64,000 nucleotides of DNA from Aegilops tauschii subsp. strangulata (taxonomy: Eukaryota; Streptophyta; Magnoliopsida; Poales; Poaceae), in assembly GCF_002575655.3 (NCBI RefSeq), contig NC_053037.3, positions 452,755,793 through 452,819,792 on the forward strand. The letters are read 5' to 3'. Under the pieces are notes generated by a model, which worked only from the letters and a program-made list of their open reading frames with translations, was not told the DNA's origin and ran no database searches. Both the position numbers and the translations under genes were made by a program. Position 1 is the first letter of the stretch. Each line of letters begins with the position of its first letter. Positions 35,460-45,652 of this stretch are shown piece after piece.

Positions 35460-36583
35460 GTCTTTGGCTGCCGGCGTGAACCAGCCGTCGCTGCCGACGT
35501 GTGTCTCCGCACCGTGGTTGTCCTCGGCCTCCAGCTACTCGTTCAAGCAGAGCGTGCGGGCGCTCTGCACAGACGAGAGCACAACCCGGTTCAAGTCGAG
35601 GACGTCCGGTTCCGCCTGCAGGAGGGCTTCAATGGCAGCGGCATCCACGCGCTCCGCGTCGAGTCGAGCCTCCGCCGCCCGGTTCAAGTCCAGGACGTCC
35701 GGTTCCGCCTGCAGGAGGGCGTCGATGAGAGCGGCATCCGCGCGCTCTGCGTCGAGTCGAGCCTCTGCCGCCCGGTTCAAGTCCAGGACGTCCGGTTCTG
35801 CCTGCAGGAGGGCCTCGATGGCAGCGGTATCCGCGCGCTCCGCCTCAAGTTGAGCCTCCGCGCCCGGTTCACATCCACGACATCCGATTCCGCCTGCAGG
35901 AGAGCCTCGATGGTAGCGGCATGCGCGCGCTCCTCGTCGAGTTGAGCCTCTGCCTCCCGGTCCTCCTTTAGTATCGCCATGTTGAACCGCTGGTCCGCCT
36001 GCACCATGGGGGACTCGGACGCCAGCACGAAGTCAACGTCCATCGTCTCATACCCATCGGGGGCCTTCTGCGCCGCGACCTCTGCCACGAACATTGGATC
36101 GGCTTCCTCCTCCTCGTAGCTTGGCTCCAGAGAACTCGGGGATTGGCCCGCCGCAAAGCGAGCTTGGGAACGGAGGTCTGTGGCGCCGACCGCCGCCGCG
36201 ATTTCTACGCGGCGCTCTGGCGTCAGCATCTTGTAGTAAGTGATCTTGCGGCGCACCATGGCTTTCCGGCGAACTAGGGGACGCTTGATGCGGGCTAGGG
36301 GATCGAAAGGTGGGGGAATGGGCTGGAGATTTGGTGTGGTTTTAGGGCAGTGGCCGGCGTAGGCCGAGCAGCGAAGGTTCTGGTGTGAATAGTGGTTCCG
36401 GTGACGACCGGTCAATCGATTTTGACTGTACATCGCTCTTGTCGCGTTCGCGTTGCAGCCCGGCACGCTGGACCCTCCACGTCGCTCATCGAATGGAACG
36501 CGCTTCGTCTTGCGTTTTCGCTCGCTTGTGGGACCGCAGTTGAGGGCAAACCGACGTCCCTCCCCCTCCCCCGCCCGCTTCAT
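35460..36583 (-). pseudogene. ORF with 31-residue tandem repeats, frameshifted
   Basis: I do not recognise the family. The minus-strand ORF from 36583 (plausible internal start MVRRKITYYK near 36258) has a basic start, an acidic stretch (PSYEEEEADPMF, YETMDVDFVL), and then 31-residue repeats of the type AEARLDAERADAAIEALLQAEPDVLDLNRA. The DNA period is 93 bp, with repeats starting at 35587, 35680, 35773, 35865 and about 35958. The 35773-35865 unit is 92 bp, so one base has been lost and the frame shifts; the repeats resume in another frame at 35780-35535. The repeats look alpha-helical. It lies between TnpA and TnpD and may be a gene fragment captured by the transposon. Confidence 0.55.
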
Positions 36584-36597
36584 TTATTATACCACCA

Positions 36598-36637
36598 CTC
36601 CCTCCGTTTTATGCGGAGTAAATAAAAACAGAGGGAG
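36598..36637. mobile_element. Minimal Stowaway (Mariner-type) MITE remnant, 40 bp
   Basis: CTCCCTCCGTTTTATGCGGAG at the left and AACAGAGGGAG at the right, flanked on the right by TA. Two Stowaway ends are joined with almost no interior. Confidence 0.7.
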
Positions 36638-36779
36638 TATACTACGGATGAGGATCCCCTGACATGGCCGAACCCATTGAGTAACTGACATGCGGGGCCT
36701 AGCAAGCATGGGGTCCGCCAGTAAGTGACCGAAAGGGAGGGTAAGGCAGGGATACCTACGTCAGAGGATCCACTTCCAC

Positions 36780-37200
36780 TATACTACTTTGACCAAATGT
36801 TAGAGTAATAATATATGACATGCAACTTACACAAATGTTAGAGTAATAATATATGACATGCAACTTACACAAAGCATACGGGGTCTAATGCGTTTTTCAA
36901 GGCTAACTTTGACCAAATGTTAGAGTAATAATATATGACATGCAACTTACACAAAGCATACGGTCAAATTCGTATGGGAAAGGAGTTTCCAATGATATAA
37001 TTTTCACATTATACATCTCATGTATTATTAATCTTGTCAATAGTCAAATTGGAAACCATCTCGAGTACAAATCTAGGAGTACGTACGAATCTAACAATAT
37101 TGATTGGGCGTTGTTGAATGTTGATACCTTTTTTATCAAAGTAGAGATACTTTGACTACACATAAAACTTATATGTAAACTAGAAAGGATAGGGGGAGTA
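36780..37200. repeat. MITE-like AT-rich DNA with a triplicated ~50-bp segment
   Basis: 'aaatgttagagtaataatatatgacatgcaacttacacaaa' occurs three times (starting about 36796, 36834 and 36915), followed by 'gcatacgg' twice. The downstream part, to 'ggataggggggagtatat', resembles a Mariner-type MITE end. Confidence 0.6.
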
Positions 37201-37857
37201 TATTGTACGTTCAAAAACGAAACGAACATTGAATACCCTTTATATATGATTTGCGGATGCTATGATCACCGGTTCAAAATTTTGAATCCGCCTTAGGTAT
37301 CACGTGCCCTCACTCGTTCCCTCTCGATTTCATCTCGGGGTCCGGAGATCTATTGAAAGAGGACTAGGGTGGGTACATGCGAATGATACTCGGCGGAATG
37401 TTCAAATGAGGCATGCGGGAGGATGGACTCGACTGGAGGGCAACATGATCGATGGAGAAGAGGGTTGGAGAGGAATGGGAAATAAGCAAATGCCACATGA
37501 TTATACTTGAATGGCTCAAATAAACAATAAGTTGTCTCGCTTGGCCTTGGCCTACATAGTGAAAGGCCTAATGCGCAACGTGGAGCACTGATGCTCGAAT
37601 ATGGCCAGGAAAACAGGGAAACCGACATGTGGGGCACACCCGTCGGGACGACGTAGCGCAGACTGGTCCAATGGAGGATCTGGCCCACGACCTCCTCGCC
37701 ACCGACAACCGTTCATGTGGGTCGTTGGGGCCAACAACGGGGCATAGCTCCAGCACCGCCTCTAGACACGGCGACCGCGGTGAGCGACACGCTCATATCG
37801 TTGCTAGACACGGTTGGTTTTAGTGTGCCGAGGGTGGCGTTAGTGCTGTGGCACGAC
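37201..37857. other. CACTA centre, unassigned
   Basis: No gene or named repeat can be supported; short overlapping ORFs on both strands only. Confidence 0.4.
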
Positions 37858-38231
37858 CAACGGTATGTTTGGTTTGTGCCCAAGGTTGCCCCATCAAAGC
37901 ATTGGGTAGCCAAAATTTTGGTTGAGGTATTGGTTGCCCATGATTTGGCCGACATTGGCAAGAAAAATGAACTAGAGTTGGCTAGAGTTGATTGGCATGC
38001 CAAAGAAATGGCAACCATCCAAACAAAGACCAATCTTTGGGTCATGACCAAAATTTTGGTTGAGGTATTAGTTGCCCATGATTTGGCCGACATTGGCAAG
38101 AAAAATGAACTAGAGTTGGCTAGAGTTTATTGGCATGCCAAAAAATGGCAACCATCCAAACAAAGACCAATCTTTGGGTCATGACCAAAATTTTGGTAAG
38201 GTGCACTTTGGCCACAATCCAAACACACCCC
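37858..38231. mobile_element. MITE with an internal 137-bp tandem duplication
   Basis: The ends are GTATGTTTGGTTTGTGCCCA at the left and, inverted, GTGTGTTTGGATTGTGGCCA at the right. Inside, a 137-bp unit beginning CCAAAATTTTGGTTGAGG starts at 37911 and 38048, and a third copy starts at 38185 and is cut short. Overlapping ORFs are by-products. Confidence 0.65.
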
Positions 38232-38366
38232 AACACCCGGCTCGTCGAGGATGCACGGGGCGCCGCGACGCGTTCGCGGAGTGGTGTAGCGCGGCCAACT
38301 GCATCCTCTGGACCTGAGACCATGCCGGGTCGTCTTGCTTTTTCAATGACATGCGGGGATCGCATG

Positions 38367-39186
38367 TGAGCAAAGGGCATCTCCAACGTTGCCATGACCG
38401 CAGCTGACTACCCTGGCACACCAAAACCCTCGTCCCTCGCGCCGTCGCGCGGTGCGTTCCCAGCCGGCGCCAGCTGCCCGCATTCATGCCGTCCGTTCAT
38501 ATGTCGTCGTTAAGAGGCTCGGTGCCCGAGGAACCAACTCCGGCGACTTAATGACGCACCCGGACGCTTGGCCTCACTGGAATGCGCTACTTAAAGCGGC
38601 AATGCCCAGCTAACCTCCACACCATAGCGCATCGTCCTCCTACCTGGCACCACATCCGCCATGACCGCAAGTGGGAATGCTCTGCGGGAGAGCTTGTCTT
38701 CGGGGATGAAGCTCGAGGTCGCCGCCCTCGCTCAAGTCGCCTCTCGCGACGCAATAGCGGCGTAGCCGGACGCGGACGCGACCGCACAAGCGGTGGCCAC
38801 GCTGGCGGCCGACGACGGGAGCACCGTCAGCCACGCGTCGTACTTGCCGCCGTCCAACGTCCGGCACCGCCGAGGTCGGGGACTCCTCCGAGGATGAGTA
38901 GGGCATGGGAGGCGGCAGGGCATGGTGTGCCAACTGGCCGGTCCGTATCCCGTGTTCTACTCTTCCTCGCCGGAGACCGCACCTTCACTTCACGGGTCTT
39001 GAACCCCGCCCCCGTACATAGAGATCGCAGATGGAGGACGTCGGTCGCCGCCATAGAATAGGTTTAGGGTCGGGTTTCTTTTATTTTTCTGTCCTATAAA
39101 AGTTCGAAATGTAATGAAAATCTGTCGTGTTTGCATTAATCTCGGCCGGTGTATATGAACTTTCACAATAATATACATATTGTAGG
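38367..39186. repeat. Fragment of a GGGCATCTCCAAC-ended element with gene-like DNA
   Basis: It begins GGGCATCTCCAACGTTG, a terminal sequence whose inverse (CAGCGCTGGAGATGCCC) is at 57630-57650. 39060-39170 resembles 57395-57560 ('ttcgaaatgtaatg', 'gtttgca..aat', 'cggccggt'). GC-rich ORFs on both strands (38582-39061) lack recognisable domains. The right end is lost at the inverted Helitron-like terminus. Confidence 0.45.
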
Positions 39187-39190
39187 AGTA

Positions 39191-39840
39191 CTAGCAAGAT
39201 GCCCGTGCGTTGCACGGAAGATCAAGATCTTGTGGGAGAAAAGGATGAACGAGGGAAAGCCTTATCTGCAAATGTGGAGAGGAGTGCGGGTAAATTGTCA
39301 TAGTTTCCTTCCTATCCGTTAGATATAGATCGGACGGCCTATATTGCAGGATGACAGGCATACCATCATCACCAACTCTGCTTTTTATTGAACCGAGACA
39401 AATCTAACATGCGAAGTAAAATAAACACATAGGGTCTATACATACACAAATTATCTTAGGCACTCCAATAGTACGTCCACTACACATTCACGCATTTCAC
39501 ATCTTTCTACATCTACGGGAACCTACGAAAGGGTTAACGTAAATTGCCTCTCTCTCTCCTCCCCTGATTTTCATGGTGGTGGGCCCCTCCCTCCCCCCAA
39601 TCTACAATCAACAGCTCACACGTTTCACATTACATTAATTACGTAACTGGGATTACGTAGGTGTAGCATTACTCGTCCTAAAAAACCCAACTAAGCCAAC
39701 CTCCCAGCATATCGCGCGGGAAAAGACCCGGCCGCGCCGTTTTAGTCAGGATTACCGTATTACTAGTAGTAGTATCAATGGATCGCGCGAAGCAACAAAT
39801 TTTTTTTGAGGGGGCGAAGCACCTAGTTTAAAAGGAAAAA
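39191..39840 (-). repeat. Inverted partial copy C with Helitron-like end
   Basis: It begins CTAGCAAGATGCCCGTGCGT (hairpin 39203-39217), the inverse of the end at 32327-32352. The first ~200 bp align inverted with 32110-32352. After about 39400 the likeness changes to direct orientation with 33798-33990, so C is a chimera. Confidence 0.5.
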
Positions 39841-40351
39841 AGGCGGTACACTCACAGCACTCCTATCGCGGTCGCATTGCACCCCACACACGTTCGGTCC
39901 TGCACACGGCTCACGCAAAGGGAACGCGCTTCGGCTTGCCTTTTTTTCCCCCGCCCATGGCTGACACGTGGGACTGCACTTGGAGAAACCGACCATGCGC
40001 CAAACTCCCCCCGCCCACCGCGCGAAAATCCTCCCCCCCCCACACCCAAAAATTCCCCCCAAATCCGATTCAACCGCCCTTCGGCCAACTACCCAATAAT
40101 ATTCCCCAAACCCCCCTCCCCCCTGTCCCCCTCCACTCCATTCGCTCCGCCAAAGCCGCCCTCCCCGCCGCGCCGATACGTCGGCGCCGCGGTTCGGCGA
40201 TCCTCTCGCTCCCACAGTACGCTCTCGTAGACTGCCGTCCTCTAGCCGCGCCGCCACCTCTGGCTACGTTCTTGTGGAGGCGCACGGCGGTCAGCGCCGC
40301 CACTGCTGGCGACGTTCGTGTGGAGACGCACTGCGGTCAGCTTCTCCCACG
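39841..40351 (+). promoter_or_regulatory. TnpD promoter and 5' UTR exon
   Basis: P-type block (39845-40000) followed by a C-rich tract and a GC-rich exon. The exon contains a ~75-bp imperfect duplication ('tctggctacgttcttgtggaggcgcac' / 'gctggcgacgttcgtgtggagacgcac'). It ends CCCACG|GTACGC at 40351. The intron 40352-40894 ends TAACAG immediately before the TnpD ATG, so the start is well supported. No clear TATA box. Confidence 0.5.
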
Positions 40352-40894
40352 GTACGCGCATTCTAGACTGAGGCCCCGTTCATGTCGGTGTAGCGCTGAA
40401 TGTTAGCTGATAGACGCTGTTAATCTCACTGTTTGCCGAAGTAGTTTACTGTCAATATGCTCTGCTTAAGAAGCTTCCTTGCCCTGTTCTGCACTCAATC
40501 TGCTTAGCTGAGATGGCATGCCAAGGCCGATTAGTTGCTAAAATATCATGCCATATATTTATTGTGACGTAGATTGCCATGGTCTAGTAGCCAATCTGTT
40601 AGGTGAAATAGCTCTACACCGTTTTATACTCGATCTTTGTTGCTGCGATGGCCTTCGATAGTTCGATGGCTGTGTGCTCGGCCTCATTGACTGTTGAAAC
40701 AGCCTGCCATAATTTGGCACTCAAATCTGTTTACTAAATTAGCTTTACATATATTTCGTTACTTAGATCTGCTCGTCCAAATATCTTGCCATAGCTTTAG
40801 ACATCGACCTAGGTATTTTTTTTGGACTTCATAAAAAAGCATATATGTTTTTCCTGTAATATCTAGTAGAAGAACTAATTTGTATGTCTAACAG

Positions 40895-43800
40895 ATGGAC
40901 AGGACTTGGATAACTTCTGCTCGAAGATTCTCCGCTGCATATGTCGAGGGGGTTGAAAACTTCATGAACTTTATCAGAGCTGAGTACGGTGGTCCGAAAT
41001 CAGATGTGCTCTGCCCGTGTAGCAGTTGTATGAATTCAGTTACAAGACCCCAGTCAACTGTGCAAAATCATCTACACTTGTATGGGATGTCGGTCACATA
41101 TACTAGGTGGGTTCATCATGGTGAAGCTGTGAACGTCAATGTTATTGACTACGTGGAAGCAGCAGATCACCATCTTGATCTGCCTGATGCTCAGGTGGAA
41201 GAGGAGTAGGAGGTGGTGGTGGCGGAGCCAGTGAGTTTGACCAACATTGAAACAATGCTACGAAATGCTCGTGCATTCCGTGAACTTTCACCTGCAGAAA
41301 AAAAATGGTGGGCCCGCATGTTGGAACAATGCAACGTTGCTGTCACCCCAGGAAATAAGCTGTCAGTATTCTCAGCTATGGTCACCTTTCTTCAGGTGAA
41401 GACATCTGAGCGGATGACCAACAAATCATTCGATGCGATGTTGGCTGCTTTCCGCGAATCTTTCCTAGATGCGTCTGAGCTGCCACACACCTATAGTAAA
41501 ATGAAGAATTTCCTTCGTGCAGTTGGAATTGGATATGATATGATCCATGTTTGTAAGAATAATTGTGTTCTGTTCCGGAAGGATTATGCCAACTTAAGTG
41601 AATGCCCGAAATGCAAATCATCAAGATGGAAAGATGGCGATGTTGTGAAGAGGATTCCTCATAATGTTCTGAGACATTTTCCAATTATACCAAGATTGCA
41701 GAGGTTGTTTCATGATGCTGAAACAAGAGAGGATGTATTGTGGCATTCTAGGAACCAGGAGTACAGGGATCAGAATGTAATGAGCCATCCATCTCATGGT
41801 AGTGAGTAGAAAAGCTTCAATGATAAACACAAAGAGTTTGCTGCTGACCCGAGACACATTAGACTTGGCTTAGCTTCAGATGGATTTAACCCATTTGGCC
41901 ACCAGAGCGCCACATATAGCATGTGGCCAGTGCTTGTTATCCCTTACAACATGCCTCCAAATGTCTGCACCAAAGAATCAAACTACATGATGGCCTTGCT
42001 CATCCCAGGTCCAAAAAGTCCTGGAAAGGATTTTGATTTGTTCATGGAGCCTCTTGTGGAGGAACTTCAACAGCTATGGAAGGGTGTTCTCACTCGAGAC
42101 CTATATAGCAGCCCACCAGCTGATTTCTTTCTGCGTGCTGTTATAATTTGGTGCATCCATGATTATCCAGCTTTGGGCACTATGTTAGGGCGAACGACAC
42201 ATGGTTACAATGCATGTGTTCGCTGTGACAGGAATCTGCTGTCATACGCAATACTTAGCAAGATCTGTTACATTGGACACCGTCGTTTCCTTGCCAAGGA
42301 CAAGCCGCATCCTAGAAAATACCAAAGACATGTGTTCAAAGAGGCTCACCGCCGATGAGTTGCAAGTGGAATTAGAGAAGGTCAGGCATATTACACCAGG
42401 AAACCATCCTGGTAATGGTAGCGGGAAAAGGAAGTGTGGCAGGGTAGAAGAGAGATTATTGTTTACCCGCAGGTCCACTTTGTGGGACTTGGAGTATTGG
42501 AAAGATTTGGATCTGCGACATAATCTTGATGTGATGCACATCGAGAAAAATATATGTGACAACATTATCGGCACACTTCTTAATATTGAAGGCAAGATGA
42601 AAGATACCTTAAAATCTAGGATTGATTTGACACACCTGGGTATCAGAAAGGATTTGTAGGTGCAAGATGAAGGTAAACCACGGGATATGGCACCAGCTGT
42701 GTACGTCTTGGACAAGGTAAAAAGAAAAGAATTCTACTAGGTCCTGTCACGTGTGAGATTCCCACATGGATTTGCTTCCAACCCTGAAAGGAGAGTCAGT
42801 GCAGATGGAAACAAGGTACAAGGGTTGAAAACTCATGACTGCCACGTCCTACTTCAAAGGGTTTTACCTATTATCCTTAGAGGATTGGGCCGCCCTGACT
42901 TATACAGAGCAGTTGCAGAGTTGGGACAATTCTTCAGGGAACTCTGCAGTAGGAATATCAGGATAGATGCTTTGGAGCTTCTTAGAGACAAGATACCAAC
43001 TATCCTATGCGACCTTGAGAAGATATATCCTCCAGCCTTCTTTGATGTGATGGTGCATTTGGCTGTTCATCTACCTGATGAGGCACTACTTAGAGGTCCA
43101 GTACAGTATGGCTGGATGTACCCTATTGAAAGGCGGCTGGGCACTTTCAAGGGCTATGTTAGGAACAGAGCTAGACCCGAGGGTTCCATTGCAGAGGCCT
43201 ACATTGCTACAGAAGCGTTGATATTCTGCTCAAAATACATTGAAACAGCTGATCAGCTTAGCAAAGAGGTGGGTGAAGACAATCTCGGGCTCAATGTTTT
43301 CAATTATTCTGTTCGAGTTACAGGGAAGAGTCGACAAGAGGACAAACCTAAAGATTTGGACAAAATGGTTTGGTATGTGTTGAATAACTGTCCTGAGATA
43401 CTACTTATATCAAGTAAGTGCAGTACTGCAGCTTATACATCGTAATCTACTAAACTTGCAGCACATTCTTATATATTTAGATGTTTGACGCGATCACTAT
43501 GTTGTGCAGCATCTACAAAGAGGAGTTACTGCCGCAAAATCCAAGAAACATTGACAAACTGGTTATGGCAGGATTTGCGAAATGGTTCAAGAACCATGTA
43601 AGCTTTTGAAGTGCACTGTCAATTTTTTAATATATTGAGTACATAAGATGATCAGCTTGTCTATTTTCTAACCATAGGTTAAGAAGATGTGGGAGGATGG
43701 GCAGGCAGTTGATGATGCCCTTTACTCACTAGCAATGGGTCCTGATACTCGGGTAAGACATTATGAATCTTGCATTGTTGGAGATGTGCGCTACAACACC

Positions 43801-44382
43801 CTTGCACGAGACGAAGGCAGGAAGACACAAAACAGTGCCATCATGAGCACGGATACGTATGACAAAGAGACAACTGAAATGTATGCTAACATAACATACA
43901 TTGTTCAGTTGCAGTATATCTCCAGTTTCGAGGATCATCGGTGTGTGGTTCTGTTGTGCTGTCGTTGGTATAACCTGTTTTCCAGGATCGCAAAACCCAG
44001 AGCTGATGATTATTTCAAATCCATCAATGTCAAGGCAGCGTACCAGACCAACGAGCCTTTTATTTTGGCAAATCAAGCAACACCGATATTTTTCTTGGAA
44101 GACACATTTGCACGTAGCGATGACTGGAGAGTATTGCAAAGGTTTGAGCAGAGGAATTCGTTTAATGAAGTTGCACAACAAGATGATGCTTACACTGCTC
44201 CTGATGTACAAGATAACACAGATGTTCCTAATATCTTTGAGAACCATCACGTCAATGACGCCGGCGAAAAGACTGCCTGTCGTGCTGTGGACATACAAGA
44301 GTTGATCAAGAAGAAGCCAACGTTTGAGGACGTTGAGGACGAAGAAGAAGATGACACTGTGGGGAATTACGATTCAGAATGA
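40895..44382 (+). pseudogene. tnpD: CACTA transposase TnpD, three exons, with stops
   Basis: It cuts and rejoins the element ends. The exons are 40895-43413, 43510-43597 and 43678-44382, with clean GT-AG introns. The N-terminus is a transposase-associated domain (MDRTWITSARR, LCPCSSCMN). The transposase_21 core follows: YDMIHVCKNNCVLFRKDY, LSECPKCKSSRW, LASDGFNPFGH, HNLDVMHIEKNICDNI. A DUF4218-like block carries the usual order YPPAFFDVMVHLAVHLPDEA and RPEGSIAEAYIATEAL. The last exon is a DUF4216-like region with an acidic tail. Four in-frame TAGs (41207, 41807, 42657, 42738) and one frameshift near 42345 break the first exon. At 41807 and 42738 the expected residues are Trp and Gln. All domains of a full-length TnpD are present. 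Confidence 0.9.
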
Positions 44383-44857
44383 TACACATGGCGAAGATGT
44401 TGACGCTGCTGCTGCGGATGATGATTACATTGCTTTTGTCGTATTTGCCTATCAGAAGACATTTTTTAACTACTATGTGAAATTGTGTTTGCTATGACAA
44501 CTGAAACCTGATGAACATGTTGTTTAGTATTTTGCTGTGAGAACATCACTTGTTATGTATGCTGATTTGTGTTTGGTGATTGTATGACAACTAAAACATG
44601 ATGACATTGTTGTTTAGTTGTACTCATATTTGGCTGTGAAACTTGAATTTGATGATATAGTTTGTTGTTGGACTGCAATTTGCTCGACGTCTTCGAATGA
44701 GAACAAAGCTGACCCGACAGGGCCTCTGCTATTTATTTATTTATATGAGCAAAAGGGGATACCCCCTGATTTCCATTAATAGAAATCATTAGATGTTCAC
44801 AACACTACGCCCAGCCTTCTACACAGGTTTCATTCATTACTAGTTTCAACAAAGTGC
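44383..44857. other. 3' region between convergent TnpD and GRF genes
   Basis: AT-rich with repeated 'tatgacaactRaaacatgatgacattgttgtttag' (44500 and 44585). Presumably the 3' UTRs of both genes; no gene. Confidence 0.5.
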
Positions 44858-45541
44858 TCATGTCATAGCCACTGAATACATCACGAGTGCTACATACACT
44901 ACAAATAAAGAGACAATCATCCTATAGAGCACATCGATTTTGCCCATTATCTTCACAAGCTCTTTCATCTCCTCATTGTTGTCAAGGCCGTTCAGCAGCT
45001 GTTGCTTGGCCATGATCAGAGGAACTGCATCTTTAACCTTCTGCTCTGCATCTTCCTCTTCTGTCGTTCCTTCAGTTACTTGTCCAACACCCCAACCTGC
45101 TGGTATTGGGATTCCTCGGCTAACCAAATAATCAGCGTAGTTGCATTCCCCCACATCAGCAACTTCCCAGAAATACAAATCACACGAATCTTCCCTTTTC
45201 TGCACGAATCAAATTGGAAGATCATCAACCAAACTATTAAAAAAATCAGCAACTGAAAGCAGCAGAACAACACTTAAACATATTATTACCCCATGATTCG
45301 GGCATTTGTAGAAGACTCGGCCAGGGTTGCGGATTGTGGTTGAGATGCGACGGATGACTCTGCGTGATTTGCAGCAGTGGCACCACACCAACGGCAGCGG
45401 GTTGTGATGAGCAATCGGCTGTGGTGCGTGTGCTGGCGGGGGTGTGATGAGACCCACATGCGATGGTACGGGTGGCGACTTGGCGCATATCTGGTTGTTG
45501 CCTGCTACTGAAGAGCAGGTGGACGAGCAGCCAGCGGACAT
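44858..45541 (-). CDS. GRF zinc-finger protein with C-terminal membrane helix
   Basis: Two exons on the minus strand, 45541-45290 (84 codons) and 45199-44858 (113 codons plus stop), joined by a GT-AG intron in phase 0; 197 residues. The first exon has a Ser/Pro/Ala-rich start and then WCHCCKSRRVIRRISTTIRN with NPGRVFYKCPN. The second opens with DSCDLYFWE. Together these give the zinc-binding Cys set and the GRF-type signature (NPGR.FY.C ... C..F.W), a single-stranded nucleic-acid-binding fold. An acidic helix (EEEDAEQKVKDAV) and a likely membrane segment (MIVSLFVVYVALVMYSVA) follow. The ATG at 45541 is preferred over 45622, which lies only about 30 bp from the TATA box. There are no stops. 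It is convergent with TnpD, inside the CACTA element. Confidence 0.75.
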
Positions 45542-45645
45542 GGTTGTTGCGGCCAGAGCTTCTGATGCTAGGCAAAGTAAGTAGAGAAGAGGAGAAGCGA
45601 ACGTTGGATATGTCAGTTTCATTACTTGCAGAGTAGCATAGCACC

Positions 45646-45652
45646 ATATATA
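45646..45652 (-). promoter_or_regulatory. TATA box of the GRF zinc-finger gene
   Basis: The minus strand reads GACTATATATGG. Transcription would start near 45620, just upstream of the preferred ATG at 45541. Confidence 0.5.

Noticed and set aside
38582..39061. 159-residue Arg-rich ORF and antisense partners
   Set aside because: GC-rich with open frames on both strands, within a transposon fragment, and no domain seen.
45542..45622. Upstream ATG giving the GRF protein a signal-peptide-like start
   Set aside because: The ATG at 45622 is only about 30 bp from the TATA box, so it would be at or before the transcription start. The start at 45541 is preferred, but this is not proven.
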